A stretch of 64,000 bases of DNA from JACVRN01 sp036403815 (GTDB lineage Bacteria; Acidobacteriota; Blastocatellia; Pyrinomonadales; Pyrinomonadaceae), in the NCBI GenBank assembly GCA_036403815.1, contig DASWQH010000068.1, positions 1-64,000 on the forward strand. Direction: 5' to 3'. The position numbers and the translations under genes are program-made. The notes below the pieces were generated by a model. The model made no database searches. It was not told where the DNA came from and saw nothing but the letters and a program-made list of their open reading frames with translations. How positions within the stretch are numbered: the stretch's first letter is position 1; each line of letters starts with the position of its first letter. Positions 1-8,633 of the stretch are shown in pieces.

Positions 1-46
1 TTTTGACTGAAACCCGGCACCTGACACCCGACCCCAGCTTTTCGTT

Positions 47-685
47 ATGACGATTTTTTATCATGAACAGCTTTATCGCTCAGGTGAACTGATGCGGCGC
101 GTGCGGGAGCAGTTCGTGACCGTCTGCGGGGCAGGCGCGCTGGGAGCGAATATTGTGGAGAGCCTGGCGCGCTCAGGCTTCACGAAATTACGCGTCATTG
201 ATTGTGACCGCATAGAGGAGCGTAATTTATCAACGCAGCCTTTTTATCGCTCGGACATAGGCACGCACAAGGCTAGGATTCTGGCGAACTCGCTGTACAG
301 AGCATTGGGCGTCAACGTGGAAGCGAGAACCGAAGAGTTGACGAAGAGGAACGTGAGGCGGCTTCTGTACGGGCTGGTCGTTGACGCTTTTGATAACAGC
401 CGCTCAAGGGAAGCTGTGAAGGCGGCTTGCGAGGAGGCAAAGCTCCCCTGCCTTCATGTCGGGCTGGCGGATGCTTACGCGGAGATTATCTGGAACGAGA
501 GTTACAGAGTTCCCTCAGCCGCGCAGGACGACATCTGCGATTACCCGCTGGCGCGCAATCTGGTCACGCTGGCGGTCGCGGTCGCTTGCGAGGTCATTAC
601 CGGATACGTGACCGAAGGGAAGCAAGAGAGCTTCACTATCACGCTCAATGACTTCGAGGTCAGGCGCATTGAGGTTTCGGCCTGA
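47..685 (+). CDS. ThiF/MoeB/HesA-type E1-like adenylyltransferase
   Basis: The 212-residue protein is a stand-alone Rossmann-fold E1-like domain. The nucleotide-binding glycine motif GAGALGAN sits near residue 28, followed by the family pattern DCDRIEERNLSTQ (residues about 52-64) and the DAFDNSRSR segment near residue 110, which matches the D-x-x-DN motif of ThiF/MoeB. These enzymes adenylate the C-terminal Gly-Gly of a small sulfur-carrier protein (ThiS or MoaD) in thiamine or molybdopterin synthesis. It is shorter than MoeB (about 250 residues) and has no rhodanese domain, so it resembles the short ThiF class. No thiamine or molybdopterin gene is visible nearby, so the carrier partner is unknown. 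The ATG start fits the onset of the fold. Family assignment is good; the specific pathway is inferred. Confidence 0.8.
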   Translation: MTIFYHEQLYRSGELMRRVREQFVTVCGAGALGANIVESLARSGFTKLRVIDCDRIEERNLSTQPFYRSDIGTHKARILANSLYRALGVNVEARTEELTKRNVRRLLYGLVVDAFDNSRSREAVKAACEEAKLPCLHVGLADAYAEIIWNESYRVPSAAQDDICDYPLARNLVTLAVAVACEVITGYVTEGKQESFTITLNDFEVRRIEVSA

Positions 686-733
686 GTTGGGTGAGATGTG
701 CAAGGGCTTTCACCGCCGCAGACGCAGAAAAGT

Positions 734-809
734 TCAGTACCGCCTGCTTAAGCCGGGCGGGTCTTTTTAACGCTATCACCCGCCCGCTACCGCAGGCGGT
801 ACTGACCTC
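734..809. repeat. Palindromic repeat, GGTCAGTACCGCCTGC family, copy 1
   Basis: This is an inverted repeat with arms TCAGTACCGCCTGC and GCAGGCGGTACTGA, and a GGGCGGGT/ACCCGCCC inner pair. Near-identical copies occur at 20582-20654 and 32273-32346. It lies in the gene-poor stretch 686-1122, where I see no convincing gene; further out, weaker arms (CACCGCCGCAGAC and GTCTGCGGCGATG) extend the fold. It looks like a REP-type or non-autonomous mobile palindrome. Confidence 0.8.
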
Positions 810-1122
810 TGCGCTTCCTCCGCGTCCTCTCTGGTCTGCGGCGATGAATTACTTCTTCCAGCACACTCAACATCAAACTGAGCCATTAGTCCAATCGATT
901 GCCGATGACAATGCGCAACAAAATATTGTATATTGCTAGATCGTTAATGCAATATATAGGCTTTGGCCGTCGAATCGGCGGGAAGCTGGTTCACAAATTT
1001 GATACCTTAGACGTTGCCGAAATGAGAACTGACCTACAAGAAGTTCGGCACGGGTTTGCTTCAAGCATGAAGCAGCCTGTTTACGGGCGTGTGATTTTGT
1101 TTCGTAGCCTGAGGTGCGTTTG

Positions 1123-2160
1123 ATGTTAGGGAAAAGTTATGCGCTGAAGCTATTCATTCTGATTATTGTTTCGCTCGCCTTCGGCTTTGCTCTGGCTTAC
1201 CTCTGGTCGGGGCGCGCTTCACGCTCTGGCAGTCGCCCATCTTCGATTGCTCTCCTTATCAGTGATAAAGATCAGGACGGACTGGTTGGGTCTGTACATC
1301 AGACGCGAACTGAAACCGCTAAACTCCTCAATCAGTCGGGACAACTGGTGGAAGGGCCGCGCCAGTTGATGGAACTGGCAACGTATGACCAGAAAGGCAA
1401 CCGTATAGAGAGCGCGAACTATCTGGTTCTGGGCAACTCGTATAACGGCAGGCAGGAATATGACTATGACGATAAAGGCAATCTGGCAGGCATGACCGTC
1501 CGCGACGTTAATAACTCTGTCCTTGGCAAAGAGACCTATAAGTATGAATTCGATGCCGTAGGTAACTGGACGAAGATGACAGCCTCAACGGTAGTTTCCA
1601 AAGCAGGCAAAGAGGTTCCTCTACCAGATGAAGTGACCTACAGAAGCATCACTTACTATTTCGATAAAAATATAGCCAACATAGCCGCGCAGAATCCTGC
1701 GCGGACGACTGAGAATGGATTGTCTGCTGAAGCGAGCGCGACCGGCGACAACGGTTCGGCGCGCTCCAGTGAAGGATTATCGGAAACGTTCGCCTCGCTG
1801 CGCCGGTCGCTCGACGAATGGATTCAGGCAAACAACGCGCGCGATATAGATAAAGAGATCTCTTTCTACAGCCCGAAGCTACTCTTTTATTATCGCTCCA
1901 GGAATGTCTCGCGCGAGACTGTGCAGAAGGACATGGCGCGTATGTTCGAGCGCGCCAGTTTGATAGACGTGCGCGCAGGTGCGCCGGAAATCACGCTTGA
2001 CCGGGACGGGAAGACGGCCACCATGCGCTTTCGTAAACAGTATGTCATCAGCATCAAAGGGGCTGAGCGTTACGGCGATGTCTGGCAGGAATTGCGCTGG
2101 CAGCTCACGGACGACGGCTGGCGAATCATAGGCGAGCGACAGTTGCAGGAGACGCGCTGA
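1123..2160 (+). CDS. Membrane-anchored protein with YD-like motifs and C-terminal NTF2-like domain
   Basis: I chose the ATG at 1123 because GAGG at 1111-1114 lies 8 nt upstream; an in-frame GTG at 1114 is the alternative. The protein has an N-terminal hydrophobic segment (about residues 8-28), which is a signal anchor or signal peptide. Next comes a region with YDQKGN, YDDKGN and FDAVGN, three motifs that recall the YD repeats of RHS-type proteins. A serine/glycine-rich linker follows. The C-terminal 115 residues (SLDEWIQANNARDIDKEISF to the end) have the pattern of SnoaL/NTF2-like domains. It probably acts in the periplasm or outer membrane. No catalytic residues or specific function can be assigned. 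The stop codon lies inside the left arm of a long inverted repeat. Confidence 0.6.
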   Translation: MLGKSYALKLFILIIVSLAFGFALAYLWSGRASRSGSRPSSIALLISDKDQDGLVGSVHQTRTETAKLLNQSGQLVEGPRQLMELATYDQKGNRIESANYLVLGNSYNGRQEYDYDDKGNLAGMTVRDVNNSVLGKETYKYEFDAVGNWTKMTASTVVSKAGKEVPLPDEVTYRSITYYFDKNIANIAAQNPARTTENGLSAEASATGDNGSARSSEGLSETFASLRRSLDEWIQANNARDIDKEISFYSPKLLFYYRSRNVSRETVQKDMARMFERASLIDVRAGAPEITLDRDGKTATMRFRKQYVISIKGAERYGDVWQELRWQLTDDGWRIIGERQLQETR

Positions 2161-2302
2161 AAAGCCGAGGATGAGGGATGAAGGATGAGGGATGAAATTT
2201 CGACATGCCTTTCAGGCGTGATTCAAAAGTTAAATTCAAAGCCGAAGGGTTTGCCTAAACTTCATCCCTCATCCCTTGTTTTCATCCTCGGCTTTTCAGC
2301 GC
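2154..2302. repeat. Long intergenic inverted repeat built of GGATGA words
   Basis: The left arm begins GCGCTGAAAAGCCGAGG and runs into GGATGAGGGATGAA units; the right arm is its reverse complement and ends CCTCGGCTTTTCAGCGC. The left arm includes the last codons and the TGA stop of the preceding gene, so the element overlaps coding sequence. It may act as a 3' hairpin or terminator, and may be a mobile palindrome. No gene lies inside. Confidence 0.7.
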
Positions 2303-2357
2303 CTCTGGTAATTTTGCCAGGCGCTCTTATTATTATAGAGAGAAGACACGAGCAAAG

Positions 2358-3227
2358 ATGAGTCAAGTGCGGGACGCAAACTTTGTGGTGTTGACGGGTC
2401 ATTTGAATGATTACCCGTTGGCTGATTTAATCTCAATCCTGCGCCACCAGCATAAGACCGGGCGGCTGCTCATAGAATATCCGATCAGTCCCTGCGCCTT
2501 CTACTTCAAGGAAGGCAACCTGGTCGATGCACAGCTTAATACCTTCGTCGGTCTACAAGCATTCTTTGTAGCGCTCTCACAGCCAAACGCCTCCTTTAAT
2601 TTCAACCCGCTCATAGAAGCACAGCGGCGCTCGATTAATGCTACTTCGCAGAAGGTCATACTTGAGCTGCTGGGTTGCTGGGAAGAAAAGACCATAGACG
2701 TAGAGCCGTCGAGCGCGGAAGTGGAGCGGGCGATTTCTACGATTTCCGGGCAGGTAAGCCCGGAGGCAATTGATGCAGAGTTTGTGGAATCGGTTGAAGC
2801 CGGAAGCTCGCTGGCGGCGCTGCCGGGCGGGAAAGAATTGCTGGCGCTTCCACCAGCGCCGACGAAGCAGGCCAGCAGCCAGCGTGTAGTAATAATCAGC
2901 GCGGTAGTTTCTTTGCTGGTCAGCCTGTTAACGGTCGTCGCGCTCACAAGCTGGCTCGGCGGAAGAGGGAATGAAGCCCCTTCTGCACAAACTATGGGTA
3001 GCAATCGTGCGAACGGAAATCAAGCGGCAGTTGTTTCTAATGCGCTCACGGTGAAGGTGGTCTTGCAGTTGGAAGCGGGGCGTGTCACGCAGGCACAGGT
3101 GGCGGAACATCAGCCGGGAATGGAAGCCTATGAGGCGCAAGCGCTCAGGCTGGCGCGCGGGCGTCGTTACCCTGCAACAGTTTCAGGTCAGGACACTGTA
3201 TCGGTGACAATCGTTGCGCCTCAATAA
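2358..3227 (+). CDS. DUF4388 (PatA-like N-terminal) membrane protein with TonB-C-like tail
   Basis: The first 115 residues match DUF4388: GHLNDYPLADLISILRHQ, then TGRLLIEY, then YFKEGNLVDAQ. This domain is found in gliding, signalling and response-regulator proteins of myxobacteria, cyanobacteria and acidobacteria. A linker is followed by one transmembrane segment (about residues 176-200) and an S/N-rich spacer. The C-terminal 60 residues (LTVKVVLQLEAGRVTQA, then YEAQALRLARGRRYP) resemble the fold of TonB C-terminal or TonB-like energy-transducer domains. The topology suggests a cytoplasmic DUF4388 domain and a periplasmic C-terminus. The next gene starts about 80 bp downstream on the same strand and may be co-transcribed. 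The exact role is unknown. Confidence 0.7.
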   Translation: MSQVRDANFVVLTGHLNDYPLADLISILRHQHKTGRLLIEYPISPCAFYFKEGNLVDAQLNTFVGLQAFFVALSQPNASFNFNPLIEAQRRSINATSQKVILELLGCWEEKTIDVEPSSAEVERAISTISGQVSPEAIDAEFVESVEAGSSLAALPGGKELLALPPAPTKQASSQRVVIISAVVSLLVSLLTVVALTSWLGGRGNEAPSAQTMGSNRANGNQAAVVSNALTVKVVLQLEAGRVTQAQVAEHQPGMEAYEAQALRLARGRRYPATVSGQDTVSVTIVAPQ

Positions 3228-3308
3228 TGGGCGCGACTCGTAGAGATGTGCGGCGCTGGAGCGTGACCTGTGCTTTTTCGTCGCAGCGAAGATAGGAGAC
3301 TTGCAACC

Positions 3309-4841
3309 ATGCTGTTCCTCGCGAGCAGAATTTTAGATTACGACACGGCTGATGAGATACGCATTCTTCTGCTGGAGAAGTTGCAGGAGCGGGAGTGGCG
3401 TCCGCTCATACGCTCCGTCCGGCTGGGTTGTTACAAGCAGGCTCTTTTAGGGCCTGGGCATGTAGTAGAGATGGAGCAGGCAATCTCCATGTCAACCCGT
3501 ATGGAAGACCGTGCTCCGTACATACGAGGCGACGTTTTCCTACAGGACGACCACACCTTCTCGCTGGTCTTCGGCGATTCCGAATCTCTCTTCACAGGCA
3601 TACGCGCAGGGATAATTTACGAGCCGAACGTCACAGAGCCTTTAAGGAAGCTGGACGCTTTCTGTCAAACTGTGAGCGATTGTCTGATAGCAGCTATAGA
3701 TGAAATTACCTTGAGCCATGAAGACAGCAGCGCGCAGGATTTGAGACGTTGGCGGCACGAGCAGTCAATAGCTCAAACAGGCTTCGAGCGTTTTGTCACC
3801 AGACAGGATAACGACTCGCTCTATACGGTTGTTCGCAAAGAAACCTCGCGCGAGCGCGTGCGCGCCGCAGAGCTGCTTGAGAATCAGTACGCCAGAGCTT
3901 TCCTGCGCAACGCCAAGCAGGCTTACACGGAAGGCTACGCCGCAAAGCTGCTGGCGGAGAGCACAACCAGGCCGTCATCTTTCTCTTTGAACAGGCTGGT
4001 AGAAGTCGGGCTGTTGCGGCAGGAAGTTCTTATCAGTTGTCGTCAAACCGGCCACAACTTACTCAGCTTGCCTTCATCCGCGGCACTGGCTGTCATTACC
4101 GTGAGCGATGCGACGTGTACAGAGTGCGGAGCCAGAATCGCAGACGAGAAGATAGAAGAAGTGGTCGCGCCGACGCATCTCTCTTCCGCTCTGCTGGACG
4201 ACGGAACATGGCTCGTCAACCGCCTGCATTCCATCTTACGCAGGATGGGTATTTCTGAAAGCGAGATTGCCATAGAGCCGCCTGAAGGGGATGGCGAGGC
4301 TTACATGATGGCGAACGTCTGCGACGAGCCGTTTCTATTCGCCCTGAGAGATGGGGATTTAACCCCTGCGTTTGCGCGTCGCATCATTGACATGCAGATT
4401 GAGACGGACGCTCCGCACCTGATGATTGTTGCGACCGGGGCAATACATAATGAAGGCCGCACGCACCTGCTCAATTTCTCAAGCCGCCTTGTGCGCGGTG
4501 GCAGAGAGTTTGAGTTAATCATAGTGGACGGAGCCGAAGGCGCAGCCACGGAGCTGCGCTATGCGCTCGAACGAGTCTCTAAAAAGGCCATAGCCGAACA
4601 GTTATGTGAATTGAACACGAGCATGGGCTTCAGCGTCGCGCGCCTCGTCAGCGCTCGCTTCGAGTTGCTTCAGAAGTCTAAAGAGGACGCCGCCCCGCCA
4701 CAACTATCTCCCGCCACGCAAACGACTCCGAGCCTGCATGGCAACGAACGCACAGCATCACTGATAACCTTTCCCGTCGCCAAAGAAGAAAGCGAGGCCG
4801 AGTTACAGACCACGCCGCGCTTACTACGCGAGCATAGCTAG
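3309..4841 (+). CDS. Hypothetical protein, 510 residues
   Basis: I do not recognise this family. An ATG at 3309 has AGGAG at 3294-3298 about 10 nt upstream and is preferred over the GTG at 3270. The protein is soluble in appearance, with no signal peptide or membrane helix. It is mixed alpha/beta, with a single CTEC pair near residue 270 and a strand-rich segment DAPHLMIVATG near residue 375. The C-terminal 70 residues are low-complexity, rich in S, T, P and E. It follows the DUF4388 gene by about 80 bp on the same strand, which suggests an operon. Translation is uninterrupted with codon use like its neighbours, so it is very likely expressed. No function is proposed. Confidence 0.65.
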   Translation: MLFLASRILDYDTADEIRILLLEKLQEREWRPLIRSVRLGCYKQALLGPGHVVEMEQAISMSTRMEDRAPYIRGDVFLQDDHTFSLVFGDSESLFTGIRAGIIYEPNVTEPLRKLDAFCQTVSDCLIAAIDEITLSHEDSSAQDLRRWRHEQSIAQTGFERFVTRQDNDSLYTVVRKETSRERVRAAELLENQYARAFLRNAKQAYTEGYAAKLLAESTTRPSSFSLNRLVEVGLLRQEVLISCRQTGHNLLSLPSSAALAVITVSDATCTECGARIADEKIEEVVAPTHLSSALLDDGTWLVNRLHSILRRMGISESEIAIEPPEGDGEAYMMANVCDEPFLFALRDGDLTPAFARRIIDMQIETDAPHLMIVATGAIHNEGRTHLLNFSSRLVRGGREFELIIVDGAEGAATELRYALERVSKKAIAEQLCELNTSMGFSVARLVSARFELLQKSKEDAAPPQLSPATQTTPSLHGNERTASLITFPVAKEESEAELQTTPRLLREHS

Positions 4842-4873
4842 TTGAGTCAGGGCAGCTTAAGAAGCTGTCTTCA

Positions 4874-5067
4874 AAGTCCCGTAGGGACGATTGGTAATAG
4901 CCCAGCACTTCAGGGAAAAAGGACAGGAAAGAAAGTTGAGTCCCGTAGGGACGACTGAAATTTCTTTACCGATTTATTCAGTCGTCCCTACGGGACTCAA
5001 CTCTTTTCATGACTTCTGTCCCCAGCACTGAAGTGCTGGGCTATTATCATCAAGTCCCTACGGGACT
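4874..5067. repeat. Nested palindromic repeat, AGTCCCGTAGGGACG family
   Basis: Two inverted repeats are nested. The outer arms carry AGTCCCGTAGGGACGATTG plus ATAGCCCAGCACTTCAG and their complements. The inner arms are TTGAGTCCCGTAGGGACGAC and their complement around ATTTC...GAAT. The block fills the space between two convergent genes. The same architecture recurs at 18897-19098 and 36049-36174. It is REP/BIME-like. Confidence 0.85.
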
Positions 5068-5096
5068 CTGGATGACTATGCTTTACTAAAAGCTTC

Positions 5097-6422
5097 TTAA
5101 CCTGTCCCGTTGGCGCGGATAATGACTTCCGTGCCGCTCCTCAATTCCAACTCATCGCGGCCTTGAATATAGACTGAGCCTGCGCCCGCGCCTGCGCCGA
5201 TGGCTGCGCCTATGGCCGCGCCCTTTCCGCCGCCCGCTATGGCTCCGATGATTGCGCCGACGGCAGAGCCTATGGCGACTCGCTGCGCCGTACGATTACC
5301 CTGACTATCGTTCTCTTGCACGTTTCCGCCGCCTTCATTGTCAACGCGCACCTCTTCTCCATTAGCGGTACGCACGCTTTCTATAAATCCTGTGAAGTCT
5401 GCCGTGCGACCGTCGCGCAAAGTTATGCGCTCAAAGCTCAAGCTTATCTCGGCGCGTCCAGTGAAAGGCCCGCTGCGATTAATACTGTGGACGCGGCCTT
5501 CAAGGGTCGCGCCCTCGAAAATCGAAGGCTGGCGAACAGTCATAGTAAAGGGGTCGCCCTCTCTGGATTGCTGGGTGCTTAGATTGTTATTCAGTACGGC
5601 TACAAACTGCGTCCCTCTGCCTATGGTAAAGACGCTGGTGTTTCTCTCCGGATAGTTGACGCGCGGCTGCGGCTGGGGCGCGCGATTTGTAGCCACTGTA
5701 GGCGGCGGCTGTGGCGCAGGCTGCGATCTATTGTTTCTGGCGCTCACACGCGCCGAGCGCGGATTGTTTCTTGCGGCAACAGTCGGCGCAGTTTCAGGCG
5801 CGCCATAGACATTCCATTGCGCGACGCTGGAAACCTTATTGTAGATGCTTTGGACGATGACCTGGCGACCCAGTTGCTCGTCGTAGATACGGCGCGTGAC
5901 GCGCAGGCGGCGGCCATTATCTATGGAATCGAAGCTGACGCTGAACTCGTCGTCGCGGCTTCCATTGGAGCTGACCATTAGCTGGTCATTATAAAGTACG
6001 GCGCGCGTGCGTACTTCGTGACCATCACTAGCCCTCTCGATGCGCTCGCGCCCGTCGGCTTCAAATGTGATGCGCGGGGCGCGCGATGAGGCGATGCTGA
6101 TGTTATTCCCCACGCGCTCTATGGCGAGCCGTTCGGGTGAAGTGAGCCGCTGAATCAAAGTGTCCAGGTCTCTTTGTTCCATGCCGAAGGCCATCTCGCC
6201 TGCGGCGCGTTCGGCAGCCTCGCGCGGGTCTTCGCTGCTCGCAGTATCAAGACGATAAGCGCCCGTCAAGCGTGAATCCGTTGGATTGATGTTGCGTGCA
6301 GGAGCGGGCGTGCGTCGCCTTGAGGGTGCCGTCTGCCTTCGTTTCTGTGCAAGCGTACTAACGTTGATGCTCAATAGAGCAGAGACAAGTAAAAGAGCGA
6401 CTATATATTTCAGCTTGTACAT
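5097..6422 (-). CDS. Secreted glycine-zipper protein of unknown function
   Basis: An ATG at 6422 begins MYKLKYIVALLLVSALLSIN, a clear Sec signal peptide ending near LAQ. A GGAGGG Shine-Dalgarno lies about 8 nt upstream, so this start is preferred over the longer frame that opens at 6572. After a basic proline-rich stretch there are about 350 residues of mainly beta-rich sequence. Near the end lies a glycine-zipper segment (VGAIIGAIAGGGKGAAIGAA, about residues 395-415), typical of outer-membrane lipoprotein-like and surface proteins. The C-terminal RSGTEVIIRANG is a beta strand. It is probably periplasmic or associated with the outer membrane. It is convergent with the preceding gene and separated from it by a nested repeat. 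Confidence 0.65.
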   Translation of the reverse strand: MYKLKYIVALLLVSALLSINVSTLAQKRRQTAPSRRRTPAPARNINPTDSRLTGAYRLDTASSEDPREAAERAAGEMAFGMEQRDLDTLIQRLTSPERLAIERVGNNISIASSRAPRITFEADGRERIERASDGHEVRTRAVLYNDQLMVSSNGSRDDEFSVSFDSIDNGRRLRVTRRIYDEQLGRQVIVQSIYNKVSSVAQWNVYGAPETAPTVAARNNPRSARVSARNNRSQPAPQPPPTVATNRAPQPQPRVNYPERNTSVFTIGRGTQFVAVLNNNLSTQQSREGDPFTMTVRQPSIFEGATLEGRVHSINRSGPFTGRAEISLSFERITLRDGRTADFTGFIESVRTANGEEVRVDNEGGGNVQENDSQGNRTAQRVAIGSAVGAIIGAIAGGGKGAAIGAAIGAGAGAGSVYIQGRDELELRSGTEVIIRANGTG

Positions 6423-6605
6423 AAAAACTTCCCTCCGGTTATTCTGTGCACGAAATTTCAAGCTTCCAGCACAGCGCCAGCAGTGCTTCGCTTCGAAGCA
6501 CATGCTAATCTTTAATAAAGGGGAAGGAGCGCTGGCAGAAGGGGACTGGGATACCACGGAGATTAAATCCATTTTCAGTTACTATGCAAGCTGAAAATCA
6601 TTTAC

Positions 6606-8354
6606 ATGCTGACTACTGACACCATTCTACAGAATCGCTATCGCATCATTCGCCCCTTGGGTCGAGGCGGGATGGGCGCAGTCTATGAAGCCCTGGACGA
6701 GCGCCTTACACGTGTGGTCGCTTTGAAGGAGACCCTTGCCGAGACGGATGAGCTGCGCCGCGCTTTCGAGCGAGAGGCGCGACTGCTGGCAAACCTGCGC
6801 CATCCGGCGCTGCCTAAAGTGCTGGATCATTTCAGCGAAGGAGATGGACTTTTTCTGGTGATGGAATTTATTCCGGGCGATGACCTGGGAGTAATGCTTG
6901 AACAGGAGGGGCATCACTTTGCTCCTGCCGAAGTACTGCGTTGGGCTGACCAACTACTGGATGCGCTTGAGTACCTGCACAAGCTTGACCCGCCAGTGCT
7001 TCATAGAGACATCAAGCCATCGAATCTCAAGCTCGTCTCTCAGAATCACATCGTCCTGCTTGATTTTGGTCTAGCCAAGGGAAGCGCAGGACAGATGGCA
7101 ACCACCCACAGTAAAAGTGTACACGGCTACTCTCCGAACTATTCCCCGCTGGAGCAGATGCAGGGCACTGGCACGGATGAGCAGAGCGACCTCTATTCGT
7201 TGGGCGCAACTCTTTACCACTTGCTGACGGGAGTTAAGCCAGTTGACGCTCTCTCTCGCGCCACGGCCATTATCAACGGCCAGCCAGACCCGCTTCGACC
7301 TGCGAACAAGATTAATCAAGCGGTAGGGCTTTCTCTGTCGGCAGCCCTTATGCGCGCGATGGCGCTCAATATAGAACACCGTCCAAAGAGCGCTGCCGAG
7401 ATGCGCGATGACCTGCACAACATGGCACCTCGCGCGTCATCCACCGTGCCGATGACAGAGACGGACGAAATCACTAAAGTAAGCTTACCGGCAACGCGTG
7501 CTGATGTGAGCGCGCAGAATATTCCTGTTGAGCGCGGGCGACAGATAGTCGTGCCTGTGCCTGAAGAAACATGGGTTGCCAGTAAGAAAGGCAGGGGCGG
7601 GCGGAAGTGGCTTACAGGAGCCGTCGTGGTCGCTGGCCTGCTCGCCCTCTCGGCGTTGCTTTACCTTTTATTCCTCCGCGATAATACAGGCAGCCGCACG
7701 ACTTCAAACCAGCCGGTTGTCAGGAGCAGCCCGCGCCCGTCTACGACTCCAACGCCGACACCGACGCCGCCGGGCAACGTCAATCAGCAGACCAACGTCA
7801 ACACGCCGCCCATAGCAAGTCCTGATGAGCTGGTTGCCCGCGCACGGCTTGAGGAAAAGAATATCCCTTACACAGAGGCTGCTTTTACAAAGGCAGTGGA
7901 AGACGGAGATACGTATGCGGTTGATTTGTTTCTGGCGGCGGGGATGAAGCCGGACGCAAGGGATGCAGCAGGCCGTACGGCGCTTATCAATGCCGCCTCA
8001 AAGGGCAGCAATAACATCAGCCAGAAGCTACTGAGCAAGGGCGCGGACGTAAATGCAAAAGACAGCAAAGGCTTGACTGCCCTGATGCAATCGGCTGGCA
8101 ATGGTCACAAGGAGACCACCGGAGTCCTGCTGGAAAACCGCGCCGACTTGAACCTGACGGATAATAACGGTCAGACAGCCCTCATCTACGCGGCAGCCTT
8201 TGGGAGAACCGACATCGTGCGTATGTTGCTCAATAAAGGCGCACGCGTAGATGTCAAAGACAACTCAGGGCGCGATGCCCTGACGTGGGCGGAAACCAAT
8301 GACCACTCCGATGTAGTTGACCTACTGAAGAAAGCCGGAGCCAAAAGGCCGTAA
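6606..8354 (+). CDS. PknB-type Ser/Thr protein kinase with C-terminal ankyrin repeats
   Basis: The N-terminal 270 residues form a complete Hanks-type kinase. They show the glycine loop LGRGGMGAVYEA, the ATP-binding lysine in VVALKE, catalytic HRDIKPSN and the DFGLAKG motif; the usual APE is replaced by SPLE. A juxtamembrane linker leads to one transmembrane helix (about residues 337-357) and a T/P-rich stalk (PTPTPTPP). The C-terminal 170 residues hold at least four ankyrin repeats (GRTALINAASKG, GLTALMQSAGNG, GQTALIYAAAFG, GRDALTWAETN). By topology the kinase is cytoplasmic and the ankyrins lie outside the inner membrane. In PknB relatives this position usually carries PASTA or beta-propeller sensors, so ankyrin repeats as a putative sensor are less usual. 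All main catalytic residues are present, so it is probably active. Confidence 0.9.
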   Translation: MLTTDTILQNRYRIIRPLGRGGMGAVYEALDERLTRVVALKETLAETDELRRAFEREARLLANLRHPALPKVLDHFSEGDGLFLVMEFIPGDDLGVMLEQEGHHFAPAEVLRWADQLLDALEYLHKLDPPVLHRDIKPSNLKLVSQNHIVLLDFGLAKGSAGQMATTHSKSVHGYSPNYSPLEQMQGTGTDEQSDLYSLGATLYHLLTGVKPVDALSRATAIINGQPDPLRPANKINQAVGLSLSAALMRAMALNIEHRPKSAAEMRDDLHNMAPRASSTVPMTETDEITKVSLPATRADVSAQNIPVERGRQIVVPVPEETWVASKKGRGGRKWLTGAVVVAGLLALSALLYLLFLRDNTGSRTTSNQPVVRSSPRPSTTPTPTPTPPGNVNQQTNVNTPPIASPDELVARARLEEKNIPYTEAAFTKAVEDGDTYAVDLFLAAGMKPDARDAAGRTALINAASKGSNNISQKLLSKGADVNAKDSKGLTALMQSAGNGHKETTGVLLENRADLNLTDNNGQTALIYAAAFGRTDIVRMLLNKGARVDVKDNSGRDALTWAETNDHSDVVDLLKKAGAKRP

Positions 8355-8382
8355 ATAGGCTGCGTAAAGCTGTTTTTTAGTT

Positions 8383-8432
8383 AAGCCCCTGCAAGGGGCT
8401 GAGAAAAATATTATGTCCCTGCGGGGCTGAAA
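8383..8432. repeat. Short palindromic repeat pair, AGCCCCTGCAAGGGGCT type
   Basis: AAGCCCCTGCAAGGGGCTGA is followed 16 nt later by GTCCCTGCGGGGCTGAAA, two related REP-like hairpin units just after the kinase gene. The rest of the 279-bp gap to the next gene shows nothing else I can support. Confidence 0.6.
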
Positions 8433-8633
8433 TTGGGCGCACACGGCTATAACTTTCAATATAGTTGTGCAAGTTGACTGCCTCCCTCCAGCATCTCTTT
8501 TTCTCTCTTCAGCATCGTACAAATGTTCCCCCTTCTTCATCCAATTTGCTCACAGGCGCAGACCGCGGCCAGCCTCTAGCCGGTAGCCGCTTCGCCCTTC
8601 AAACTGTTCTCTTTAATTTACGAGGAATAAGCG

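Noticed and set aside
691..939. Small gene after the ThiF-like gene
   Set aside because: Most of it translates the palindromic repeat at 734-809.
4874..5067. CRISPR array
   Set aside because: The repeats are inverted and nested, not direct with regular spacers; no cas gene is present.
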